Origin: Anaerolineae bacterium
GTDB taxonomy: Bacteria; Chloroflexota; Anaerolineae; UBA4142; SHND01
Direction: 5' to 3'
Assembly: GCA_020851635.1 (NCBI GenBank)
Contig: JADZCJ010000046.1
Span: forward strand, 62,001 to 126,000
Length of the DNA stretch: 64,000 nt
Shown: positions 16,575 to 24,282 of the stretch, in pieces
Layout: each line of letters opens with the position of its first letter
Numbering within the stretch: position 1 is the stretch's first letter
Notes under the pieces: generated by a model
Seen by the model: only the letters and a program-made list of their open reading frames with translations
The model's database searches: none
What the model was told of the DNA's origin: nothing
Made by a program: the position numbers and the translations under genes

Positions 16575-17789
16575 ATGAAAGCTCTCGCACGTGTAATACC
16601 CGTAGTTGCGATGATTTTTGTCGCGTTTGCCTTGCTGGCTTGCGCGCCTGCCGCGGTACAACCGACGGCTGCTCCGCCCACTGCGGCACCTGCTGCCACG
16701 AGCGCGCCTGCCGCAACAGAAGCGCCGGCGGCGACCAGCGCTCCGAGCGGCGGCGCAACGGATTTGGCGGCATTGTATGAAGCCGCCAAAGCGGAAGGCA
16801 CGTTGACGACAATTGCGCTGCCGCACGACTGGTGCAATTATGGCGGCATCTTTGAAGGGTTCAAGAAAAAATATCCCGGAATCACGGTCAACGAGTTGAA
16901 TCCCGATGCCGGTTCGGGTGATGAAATTGAAGCCATCAAGGCGAACAAGGACAACAAGGGTCCTCAGGCGCCGGATGTGATTGACGTCGGATTCGCGTTT
17001 GGGGACTCTGCCAAGGCGGACGGGCTGATTCAGCCCTACAAAGTGGCGACCTGGGATGATATTCCCGAAGGCGCCAAGGACCCCGACGGTTACTGGTATG
17101 GCGATTACTATGGCGTCATGGGCTTTATGGTCAACACCGACGTTGTCAAGGATTTGCCGGAAGATTGGGCGGACCTCTTGAAACCCGAATACAAATCGCA
17201 AATTGGCATGTCGGGCGATCCTCGCACGTCGGCCCAGGCGATTCAAACCGTCCAAGCCGCCGCGCTGGCGAACGGAGGGACGGTTGCCGACCCGACCAAG
17301 GGACTGGATTATTTTGCAGAAATGCAAAAGGCGGGAAACCTGGTGCCATTGATTGCCAACAACGCGTCAGTTGCAAAGGGCGAAACTCCCATCCGCATTA
17401 CGTGGGACTATAATGCCCTCGCCGGTCGCGACAGCATGCAAGGCAACCCGGCGGTGGAAGTGGTAGTGCCCAAATCGGGCAAAATCGCGGGGGTGTATGT
17501 TCAAGCTATTAGCGCATATGCTCCGCACCCCAATGCTGCCAAGCTCTGGATGGAATACCTCTATTCTGATGAGGGGCAGCTGATCTGGCTCTCGCCTCCG
17601 GGTTATTGCCATCCCATCCGCCAGGATGCGATGCTAGCCGCGGGCAAGATTCCCGCCGACTTGCTGGCAAAACTTCCGAGCACGGAAGGCGCAGTGTTCC
17701 CCTCGAACGCAGACCTGATTGCAGGTAAAGAGATTGTCGTAACAGGTTGGGACAGCGCCGTCGGCGCCGATATCAAAGCAGGACAATAA
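16575..17789 (+). CDS. ABC transporter substrate-binding lipoprotein (SBP family 1; Fe3+/polyamine/aminoethylphosphonate-like)
   Basis: 404 aa from ATG 16575, preceded by AGGAGGAG. Signal peptide with lipobox LLAC (Cys23), then a low-complexity Ala/Pro/Thr linker to ~residue 60, typical of Chloroflexota lipoproteins. The bilobed binding domain includes LAALYEAAKAEGTLTTIALPHDW, KAPDVIDVGFAFGD-like and PEDWADLLKPEYKSQI segments, closest in style to FbpA/PotD/PhnS proteins. It heads an operon with two permeases and an ATPase. The ligand cannot be told from sequence; aromatic residues (WCNYGG, GYWYGDYYG) could line a cation site. Confidence 0.88.
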   Translation: MKALARVIPVVAMIFVAFALLACAPAAVQPTAAPPTAAPAATSAPAATEAPAATSAPSGGATDLAALYEAAKAEGTLTTIALPHDWCNYGGIFEGFKKKYPGITVNELNPDAGSGDEIEAIKANKDNKGPQAPDVIDVGFAFGDSAKADGLIQPYKVATWDDIPEGAKDPDGYWYGDYYGVMGFMVNTDVVKDLPEDWADLLKPEYKSQIGMSGDPRTSAQAIQTVQAAALANGGTVADPTKGLDYFAEMQKAGNLVPLIANNASVAKGETPIRITWDYNALAGRDSMQGNPAVEVVVPKSGKIAGVYVQAISAYAPHPNAAKLWMEYLYSDEGQLIWLSPPGYCHPIRQDAMLAAGKIPADLLAKLPSTEGAVFPSNADLIAGKEIVVTGWDSAVGADIKAGQ

Positions 17790-17799
17790 ACGCAATAAC

Positions 17800-17833
17800 T
17801 TGGCGCGCATCCGACTAGTCGGATGCGCGCCAA
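17800..17833. promoter_or_regulatory. perfect 34-bp palindrome between binding protein and permease genes
   Basis: TTGGCGCGCATCCGACT (17800-17816) is followed directly by its exact reverse complement (17817-17833). It lies 10 bases after the binding-protein stop and 12 bases before the permease start. As RNA it would form a very stable hairpin that could protect the upstream mRNA and lower downstream expression, which is common for binding-protein-dependent operons. It has no T-run. Confidence 0.85.
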
Positions 17834-17844
17834 CGTCTAGACGT

Positions 17845-18744
17845 ATGGCTCAGACTGCCACCTTTGGAAATCGAACCTCCGCACTGACGATGCCGCGCCT
17901 CCGCAACCTGTTTATTACGTGGATGGGGGTGATTCCCTTTTTTGTTTTTTCGATCCTCTTTTTGTTTTTGCCCTCCTATTCGCTGTTGGTTGACGCGTTC
18001 AAGGATGCGCAGGGCAATTGGACGCTTGCAAATCTGGGCGGGCTTTTTGAAGACCCCATTCGTTCTGGTTTTATCCTGAGCATTCAAATTAGCGCATTCA
18101 CTGCGCTCCTCGGCGGCGTTTTTGGATTCTTGCTTGCGTATGCGCTTGTGTTGGGAAAATTGCCCAAGTGGATTCGCTCGACTTTTGTCACTTTTAGCGG
18201 GGTGGCGTCGAATTTCGCCGGGGTGCCGCTTGCCTTTGCCTTTATCGCGGTGTTGGGTCGCACGGGGGCGATCACGAGCATGTTCAAGAGCGTGGGGATT
18301 GACTTGTATGACGCAGGGTTCAATCTGTATAGTTTTTGGGGTTTGATCCTCGTTTACTTGTTTTTCCAGTTCCCGCTCATGCTCTTGATCATGATTCCCT
18401 CGCTCGAAGGACTCAGACCCGAGTGGCAGGAAGCGGCGGAAAATCTTGGCGCCAGCTCTCCGCAATACTGGCGCTATGTGGCATTTCCTATCCTGCTGCC
18501 ATCGCTGCTCGGCACAATGATCCTGTTGTTCGGGAATGCATTTGGCGCGTATGCGACTGCGTTTGCGTTGACCGGCGGACGCCTTAATCTGGTGACCATT
18601 CAAATTGGCGCCCAAATTCGCGGAGACGTGCTCCACAATCCCAACCTCGGCTTTGCGATGGCTCTGGGCATGGTGATCGTGATGCTGGTTTGCATCGTTG
18701 GTTACACGCTCTTGCAGAGACAAACAGAAAAGTGGCTGCAATGA
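17845..18744 (+). CDS. ABC transporter permease, PotB/FbpB type
   Basis: About 299 aa from ATG 17845 (the frame is open upstream through the palindrome, which I exclude). About six membrane helices; the first is VIPFFVFSILFLFLPSYSLL. The EAA loop reads EWQEAAENLGASSPQYWRYVAFPILLP. GVPLAFAFIAVLGRTGAITSMF is the segment duplicated in the remnant at 9.9 kb. It overlaps the next gene by 4 bases (ATGA). Confidence 0.9.
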   Translation: MAQTATFGNRTSALTMPRLRNLFITWMGVIPFFVFSILFLFLPSYSLLVDAFKDAQGNWTLANLGGLFEDPIRSGFILSIQISAFTALLGGVFGFLLAYALVLGKLPKWIRSTFVTFSGVASNFAGVPLAFAFIAVLGRTGAITSMFKSVGIDLYDAGFNLYSFWGLILVYLFFQFPLMLLIMIPSLEGLRPEWQEAAENLGASSPQYWRYVAFPILLPSLLGTMILLFGNAFGAYATAFALTGGRLNLVTIQIGAQIRGDVLHNPNLGFAMALGMVIVMLVCIVGYTLLQRQTEKWLQ

Positions 18745-19568
18745 AAAGCGCAAAATTGCGCCGGGTTTCCTGGCTGAGTTGGATCGTCATTGTCGTGGGC
18801 GCCATTTACTTTTTGGCTCCACTTGTGGGCACCTTTGAGTATTCGCTGACGGCTCTACGAGACCAATACTCATTTGCCGCCTACGAACGCGCCTTTGCGG
18901 ACCCTCGCTTTGTGCAGTCGTTCGGATATTCGATGCTATTGGCGCTTGCGACAATCGTCTGCAGCATTTTGTTGATCGTGCCGACCGCGTATTGGGTCCA
19001 TTTGTATGTGCCCCAGATTCGACCGCTGGTCGAGGGCATCACTTTGCTTCCGTTTGTTGTCCCTGCCATCGTTCTCGTTTTTGGTTTTATCAAAATCTAC
19101 AGCCGCCCGCTCGAGATTATGAATATTCCGCTTGTGCCACCCTTGCTCAGCACCATTGAAAGCACAAACATCGTCCTGATCGCGGGCTATACGGTGCTTT
19201 CTCTGCCTTATATGTATCGTGCAGTAGACAATGGTCTGCGCGCGATTGATGTGCGGCGTTTGACCGAAGCGGCGCAGAGTCTGGGCGCGGGGTGGGGCAC
19301 AATTCTGTTCCGGATTATTCTGCCGAACTTGAGGACCGCGCTTCTGAGCGGCGCGCTTTTGACCTTTGCGATCGTGGTGGGCGAATTGACGCTGGCGACG
19401 TTTTTGGGGATTCCGGCGTTCGGTCCTTATCTGCAGCAGCTGGGGCAGCACAAGGCGTATGAACCGGCCGCGCTCGCGATCGTGAGTTTCTTGTTGACGT
19501 GGGTAGCATTGGTCCTGATCAGCATTGTGACACGCGGCAATGCGGGGTCGGCTGCAGGGTCCCATTAG
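18741..19568 (+). CDS. ABC transporter permease, PotC/FbpB type
   Basis: 275 aa from ATG 18741, overlapping the previous stop by ATGA, so translationally coupled. About six membrane helices, with LREDQYSFAAYERAF-like periplasmic start (residues ~35-50) and an EAA loop RLTEAAQSLGAGWGTILFRIILPNLRTAL. Together with the previous permease it forms the heterodimeric channel of the importer. The C-terminus ends shortly after the last helix. Confidence 0.9.
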   Translation: MKSAKLRRVSWLSWIVIVVGAIYFLAPLVGTFEYSLTALRDQYSFAAYERAFADPRFVQSFGYSMLLALATIVCSILLIVPTAYWVHLYVPQIRPLVEGITLLPFVVPAIVLVFGFIKIYSRPLEIMNIPLVPPLLSTIESTNIVLIAGYTVLSLPYMYRAVDNGLRAIDVRRLTEAAQSLGAGWGTILFRIILPNLRTALLSGALLTFAIVVGELTLATFLGIPAFGPYLQQLGQHKAYEPAALAIVSFLLTWVALVLISIVTRGNAGSAAGSH

Positions 19569-19583
19569 TGACATGGAGTGAGC

Positions 19584-20663
19584 ATGGGATTTCTCGATCT
19601 GGAAAACATCCAAAAAAAGTTTGCAACCTCAACCGCCGTAGAGAATTTCAATCTGAGTGTTGAACGCGGGGAATTTGTTTCATTCCTGGGTCCTTCGGGC
19701 TGCGGCAAGACGACTACGCTACGCATGATTGCCGGCTTTGAGCTGCCTACGGCAGGCATCATCCGACTCGAAGGCGTGGATATTTCGAATCGTCCCCCCA
19801 ACAAGCGCAACGTCGGCATGGTCTTTCAGTCGTACGCCTTGTTCCCGAACATGACGGTTGCGGACAATATTGCGTTTGGCTTGCAGGTGTCCGGCAAGTC
19901 CAAAGAGCAGAAAAGCAAGCGGGTCGAAGAGATGCTACGGTTGATCCATCTGCCACAACTGGGCGCGCGGTACCCGTATCAATTGTCGGGCGGGCAGCAG
20001 CAACGTGTGGCGCTTGCTCGCGCGCTGGCAATTCAACCCCAGGTCTTGCTGCTCGATGAGCCGCTGTCCGCGCTCGACGCAAAAATCCGAGTTTCACTCC
20101 GTCATGAAATCCGCTCGATTCAACAACACTTGGGCATTACGACGATCTATGTGACGCACGACCAGGAAGAAGCCATGTCGCTGTCCGACCGCATCGTGGT
20201 GATGAGCGAAGGACGGATGGAGCAGGTTGGCACGCCGTTCGAAATCTATAACTTTCCCAGGACGCAGTTCGTGGCATCATTTGTCGGCACGTTGAATCAG
20301 CTTCAAGCCCGGGTGCTCGACCCGGCCGGCGGCAAGCTCGAGTTGGAGGGTCAGACCGTTCACATTGCCAAAGCGATAGACAAGATGGCGGGCGAAACGG
20401 TTGCGGTGGCGCTGCGCCCCGAAATGATCGGGCTGGACGATGGCGGAGAGGAGCAGCTGTCCGGGACGGTGGAGGACAGCACGTTTTTGGGTTCGATCGT
20501 GCGGACCCGGTTGCGGCTGCGCGACAGCGTCATCTCTTTTGATGTGTTCAACAACCCCAATCTGTCGTTGCCGCGCCGCGACGACAAGATCACTGTGAAA
20601 TTTCCGCGAGACGCGGTCTTGATTCTTCAGTCGAGTGGCGCGATCCATGCCGGCACGGAATGA
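19584..20663 (+). CDS. ABC transporter ATPase, PotA/FbpC type with TOBE domain
   Basis: About 359 aa from ATG 19584 (GTG 19578 also possible). Walker A GPSGCGKT at 36-43, Q-loop FQSYALFPNM, signature LSGGQQQ at 134-140, Walker B VLLLDEP at 154-160, D-loop SALD and switch His in VTHDQ. A TOBE-like beta domain occupies residues ~240-350. It powers the importer formed by the preceding three genes. A terminator follows. Confidence 0.93.
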   Translation: MGFLDLENIQKKFATSTAVENFNLSVERGEFVSFLGPSGCGKTTTLRMIAGFELPTAGIIRLEGVDISNRPPNKRNVGMVFQSYALFPNMTVADNIAFGLQVSGKSKEQKSKRVEEMLRLIHLPQLGARYPYQLSGGQQQRVALARALAIQPQVLLLDEPLSALDAKIRVSLRHEIRSIQQHLGITTIYVTHDQEEAMSLSDRIVVMSEGRMEQVGTPFEIYNFPRTQFVASFVGTLNQLQARVLDPAGGKLELEGQTVHIAKAIDKMAGETVAVALRPEMIGLDDGGEEQLSGTVEDSTFLGSIVRTRLRLRDSVISFDVFNNPNLSLPRRDDKITVKFPRDAVLILQSSGAIHAGTE

Positions 20664-20689
20664 ATTTCAACGCTGCGAAAGGTTGAAAA

Positions 20690-20724
20690 GAAGGGAAGGC
20701 GCTGTGTCGCCTTTCTTTTTTTTG
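20690..20724 (+). terminator. Rho-independent terminator after the ABC importer operon
   Basis: AAGGCG (20696-20701) pairs with CGCCTT (20708-20713) around a 6-nt loop, with further A-rich/T-rich pairing outside, followed by an eight-T run at 20716-20723. Confidence 0.8.
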
Positions 20725-20753
20725 CATAAAATCTACAGCATAGCAGAGCCAGT

Positions 20754-21371
20754 ATGTGGAATTCTTTTGTCGGTGGCGCGATTGCGGGGTACGCGATTGC
20801 GATTCCGGTTGGCGTAATCGCAATCCTGATTCTTGAAACGGGGCTAAAGCGAGGGTTTTGGCACGGTTTTGCCGCAGGGTCGGGTGCGGCGACGGCGGAT
20901 TTGATTTATGCGACGATCGCAGTGACACTGGGGGTGGCGGTCGCGCAGCTGCTCGACCCGATTGCGCCGGCGCTCAAATTGGCGAGTGCGGCGTTTTTGG
21001 TCGCGATGGGCGCGGCGGGGCTGTACAGGACATGGCGAGCTCGCAATGAGAGCCGGAATGTGGGCGTCCGGGCGGTCAATGCCAACGTGTATCAGACCTA
21101 TGTGACCTTGCTGGCGTTGACGATTTTGAATCCGGCGACGATTGCGTATTTTGCGGCGTTGATTTTGGGCGGCACGGTGGGGCAAGCGCCCGGAACCGTA
21201 GAAAAAATGGCGTTTGTTGCCGGAGCGGCGTTGGCATCGTGGTCGTGGCAGTCCTTGCTTGCCGCCATCGGCGCGCTCGCGCACAGGCACATGCCGCCGG
21301 GGTTTCGAGTGTGGACGAGCTTTGTGGGGAATTTTATTATTATTGCGCTGGGCATTACTATACTGTTATAG
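20754..21371 (+). CDS. LysE/RhtB-family exporter
   Basis: 205 aa with about six membrane helices. The start (SFVGGAIAGYAIAIPVGVIAILILETGLKRGFW) is typical of the LysE superfamily, with the GxxxGxxxxP-like AIPVGV motif, and TILNPATIAYFAALI matches the conserved second motif. These proteins export amino acids or related metabolites. The substrate is not predictable. It stands 20 bases before the phosphodiesterase-like gene. Confidence 0.82.
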   Translation: MWNSFVGGAIAGYAIAIPVGVIAILILETGLKRGFWHGFAAGSGAATADLIYATIAVTLGVAVAQLLDPIAPALKLASAAFLVAMGAAGLYRTWRARNESRNVGVRAVNANVYQTYVTLLALTILNPATIAYFAALILGGTVGQAPGTVEKMAFVAGAALASWSWQSLLAAIGALAHRHMPPGFRVWTSFVGNFIIIALGITILL

Positions 21372-21390
21372 GGAGACAGAGACCTGACCC

Positions 21391-22746
21391 ATGCTATCAC
21401 TAACACCCGAAGTTCTCACATTATTGCGTTCACTCGACAAGGTCAAATATAAACCGGCGCCGCGGGATTTTCTCAGGCGCGCGCCGACGCGGGCACTGCA
21501 CATTCTGACCGATGGCATCACGCCGCGGGCGATGGAGCTGGCGGATACGCCAAATTTTGACGCGTTGGCAAAACGGGGCGTGCGCGCCAAGAATGCCAGT
21601 GGGATTTTTCCAACGATTACGGGACCTTCCCACACGTCCATGCTGACCGGCGCGCGGGTGGGGACGCACGAATTTTTGTATCCCAAGATGCTGGATGCGT
21701 ACGGCAACCGGCTGCTGGAATTTAGCGAAGGGCTGATGCGCGCGGAAACGATTGCCGAGGCGTGGCGACCGCGCGGGATAACGTCGGCGGGGATCGGGTC
21801 GCGCTTTTTGCGCGGCGCGGACATGATGCAGACCGAAGGGGTGTTTGGTCAGGACTATCTTGACATTAACCAACGGGCGCTGGCTGCCATCAACGAATGG
21901 GAGCCGCATTATTTGCATGTGGTCTATTATGTTGCCGACTCGGCGGGACACTTGTATGGACCCGAAGCAGATGATACATTATTTGCGATTCAACAGATGG
22001 ATGAAATGGTCGGGCGGCTCTTGAACGCGTATGCGGACAAGAACATGGATGGCGACCTGGTCGTTCTGGTGAACGCGGACCACGGCATGATGCAGATCAA
22101 TGAAATGACGCCGTCGGCGATGGCGGAAAAGGTTGGCGCGCTGCCGCATGGACGTGTTGCCCTGTCGCCGCGCGGGTTTGACGATGCGACGTTCGAAACG
22201 CTAATGAATGATTCGAGCGTTGACGATATCTATGCGCGGGACGAGCTGGAGCTGTTGGGGGCGTATGGTCCGCGCTGGGGCGAGAATGTGTTCCAGCTGC
22301 GTGATGGCTATATGTTTGATACTTCCAAGAGCTTGAAGGGGTATCATGGGGCGTGGTCCAAGACCGAGCGGCACATTCCTTTGCTTTTGAGCGGCGCGGG
22401 CGTTCGGGCGGGCGCCGAGCTGGACCTGTGTGAGCTGGTGGATGTTGCGCCGACCCTCGCTGTGCTTTTGGGCGGCGCCATTCCCGAAAACAATCAGGGA
22501 CGTATTTTGTGGGAAGCGTTTGATATGAATGGAAATGCGCCTGATGTGACGAGGTATACAGAGCTGTTGAGGGAGCGCGACGCGGCATTGGAAGAGCTCA
22601 AAACGCTCAAACGCGAACGCGCGGGCGGAGCAATGTATCGCTCGGATTATGATGACCAACGCGCGCGCGTGCTGGCGCGGGCAAAAGGCAATTTGTTGGC
22701 GATGGAAGAGGAGCGAAGGAGATTAGAGTTTAGGGACCAGAGCTAG
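21391..22746 (+). CDS. alkaline-phosphatase-superfamily phosphodiesterase/phosphohydrolase
   Basis: 451 aa. Core AP-superfamily features: an early metal Asp in HILTDGITPRAM, the nucleophile in FPTITGPSHTSMLTG (Thr), YVADSAGHLYGP (Asp and His ligands), and VLVNADHGMM (Asp-His). This is the type I phosphodiesterase/nucleotide pyrophosphatase or phosphonoacetate-hydrolase group. There is no signal peptide, so it is probably cytoplasmic. A helical tail rich in Glu/Arg (ELLRERDAALEELKTLKRERA) may be a coiled coil. Beside a HAD phosphatase and upstream of the eut locus, a role in releasing ethanolamine-like alcohols is possible but unproven. Confidence 0.75.
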   Translation: MLSLTPEVLTLLRSLDKVKYKPAPRDFLRRAPTRALHILTDGITPRAMELADTPNFDALAKRGVRAKNASGIFPTITGPSHTSMLTGARVGTHEFLYPKMLDAYGNRLLEFSEGLMRAETIAEAWRPRGITSAGIGSRFLRGADMMQTEGVFGQDYLDINQRALAAINEWEPHYLHVVYYVADSAGHLYGPEADDTLFAIQQMDEMVGRLLNAYADKNMDGDLVVLVNADHGMMQINEMTPSAMAEKVGALPHGRVALSPRGFDDATFETLMNDSSVDDIYARDELELLGAYGPRWGENVFQLRDGYMFDTSKSLKGYHGAWSKTERHIPLLLSGAGVRAGAELDLCELVDVAPTLAVLLGGAIPENNQGRILWEAFDMNGNAPDVTRYTELLRERDAALEELKTLKRERAGGAMYRSDYDDQRARVLARAKGNLLAMEEERRRLEFRDQS

Positions 22747-22826
22747 AGACACCAGGGGACCGCGCAATCCGAGATGCGTCAAAGGGCGACGCGTGGAGAA
22801 TAGAGATCGGAGATCGAGGCACAGAG

Positions 22827-23861
22827 ATGCGACTGAGCGGGCGATGGACGGATGAGAATCGCGCGGCGCTGGAAGCGTTGTTGGCGCGCGGGTTCAAACG
22901 CCAGCCGATTGCGATTTTTGATTGGGACCACACCTGTATCGGCGGCGACACGGCGAACGCAGTGTTTCACCAGTTGTGCCGCGATCTTGCATTTCGCTTT
23001 GACCATCCCGAATTTCCTGATTGGGTTGAGGAAATTCCGGTGCCGACGCGTATTCTCGAGTGCGTGGAACTGTTTTGGGCGCGCCCGTCCCGAGAAACGC
23101 GGGCGGCATTGCGTTTCGAGCTCGAGCGGACGCGCTGGGCGCTGCACGAGAGCGAGGATGACAATCAGGCGTGGGCGTGGGACTCGGGCGCATTTATCGG
23201 ATGGACACCGGGAGAGGTGCGCGAGTATACGCGGCGCGTGATTGCGCGAGAATTGGCGCAGCCCCTGCGTGACGAGCGTTTGGCGCATCCCGGACACATG
23301 TCACATTCTGCAAGGGTCCGCGATGGGCATGTCGGCGCGGCGGCGGTCGAGCAAAATCTGTCGGGGGTGCATTACCTGGAACGCGCGCGGCTGATGCGGG
23401 CGATGGACGCGGATGCAGATATGACGCTCTCGCTTGCGCGCGGGCTGCGCGTGCGGAACGAAATACGTGAATTGATGTATGAAATGCGCGCGGCGAACTG
23501 GGCAGTGTTTGTGATCACGGCGTCGCCGCAGTGGGAGATCGAAGCGTTTGCAGAGCGCTATTTTCTTGCGCCACGACAGATCATAGGGATGCGGCGCGCG
23601 GTTGTGGATGGGCGCATCCGCGCGGCGTTGGAACCGCCCTGTTCGTGGGGGGATGGCAAGTTGGACGCTTTTCAGAGGTTTGTCATGCGGGACCGCATTC
23701 CCAATTTCTGCGCGGGTGACAGTGTGGGTGATTGGAAATTGTTGGAGTGGGCGTCAGATTGTGCGCTCGTCGTCGAGCCGACCCCCGAATCGCTGCGCGA
23801 TTTTGCCCGTTGGAAGCGTTCTGTGGGCGAAACATGGCTCGTACAAGAGTTTGCCGCATGA
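22827..23861 (+). CDS. HAD-superfamily phosphatase, phosphoserine-phosphatase-like
   Basis: 344 aa with motif I FDWDHTCIGGDTANAVF (nucleophile Asp, general acid Asp two residues on), motif II in FVITASPQW, and motif IV FCAGDSVGDWKLL. The long insert between motifs I and II (~170 residues) is a large helical cap. This layout resembles PSPase-like enzymes of subfamily IB that act on phosphocholine, phosphoethanolamine or phosphoserine. The substrate is not certain. It ends about 6 bases before the promoter of the BMC locus. Confidence 0.75.
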   Translation: MRLSGRWTDENRAALEALLARGFKRQPIAIFDWDHTCIGGDTANAVFHQLCRDLAFRFDHPEFPDWVEEIPVPTRILECVELFWARPSRETRAALRFELERTRWALHESEDDNQAWAWDSGAFIGWTPGEVREYTRRVIARELAQPLRDERLAHPGHMSHSARVRDGHVGAAAVEQNLSGVHYLERARLMRAMDADADMTLSLARGLRVRNEIRELMYEMRAANWAVFVITASPQWEIEAFAERYFLAPRQIIGMRRAVVDGRIRAALEPPCSWGDGKLDAFQRFVMRDRIPNFCAGDSVGDWKLLEWASDCALVVEPTPESLRDFARWKRSVGETWLVQEFAA

Positions 23862-23866
23862 CCCTA

Positions 23867-23895
23867 TTGCCAACACTTTTTTGCTCGTCTATAAT
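23867..23895 (+). promoter_or_regulatory. sigma-70 promoter of the BMC locus
   Basis: TTGCCA at 23867-23872, a 17-bp spacer and a consensus TATAAT at 23890-23895. It lies between the HAD phosphatase and the first BMC-P gene and would drive the whole eut operon. Confidence 0.7.
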
Positions 23896-23924
23896 CTTGA
23901 GCAGTGAATCTGCGGGGACGATTT

Positions 23925-23972
23925 GGGAGTGAGTTGGCGCAGCCGCGCCGGCGTAGACGCGCCATCACTCCC
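23925..23972 (+). promoter_or_regulatory. leader hairpin upstream of the first BMC gene
   Basis: GGGAGTGA (23925-23932) pairs with TCACTCCC (23965-23972), and TGGCGC (23935-23940) pairs with GCGCCA (23959-23964) across a 2-base bulge. It sits in the leader RNA ~20 bases before the ATG at 23993. It could be an attenuator or protein-binding element. I see no T-run and no clear ANTAR double hairpin. Confidence 0.5.
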
Positions 23973-23992
23973 TGTCTTGCCCCTTTCCTCTT

Positions 23993-24280
23993 ATGTTGAT
24001 TGCACGCGTTGTCGGCACTGTGGTCTCGACGATCAAGGACGACAAACTCACCGGTCGGAAAATCCTCATTGTGCGTGAAGCTACCACCGAGAACGAGGTC
24101 GTGGGCAAGCCGATTGCCGCGGTGGATACCGTAGATGCGGGCATCGGCGATTTGGTCCTCATTGCGCAGGGCTCGAGCGCGCGCCTCACTCAGCAAACCA
24201 AAGAAACCCCCACGGATGCCGTGATTATGGCGATTATTGATGAACTTGCCGTGGAAGGGAAAATTACGTTCAAAAAGTAA
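23993..24280 (+). CDS. eutN: BMC-P vertex protein (EutN/CcmL), copy 1
   Basis: 95 aa, the normal size of the family. It starts MLIARVVGTVVSTIKDDKL, the hallmark of EutN/CcmL pentamers, and has AAVDTVDAGIGDLVLI and a MAIIDEL C-terminal strand. Pentamers cap the twelve vertices of the shell. Two more copies lie at 42.7-43.3 kb, so the locus encodes three paralogues. It is the first gene after the promoter. Confidence 0.95.
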   Translation: MLIARVVGTVVSTIKDDKLTGRKILIVREATTENEVVGKPIAAVDTVDAGIGDLVLIAQGSSARLTQQTKETPTDAVIMAIIDELAVEGKITFKK

Positions 24281-24282
24281 CG

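Noticed and set aside
23925-23972. EutV-type ANTAR antiterminator target
   Set aside because: Only one bulged hairpin with no hexaloop pair and no T-run; the evidence does not support this class.
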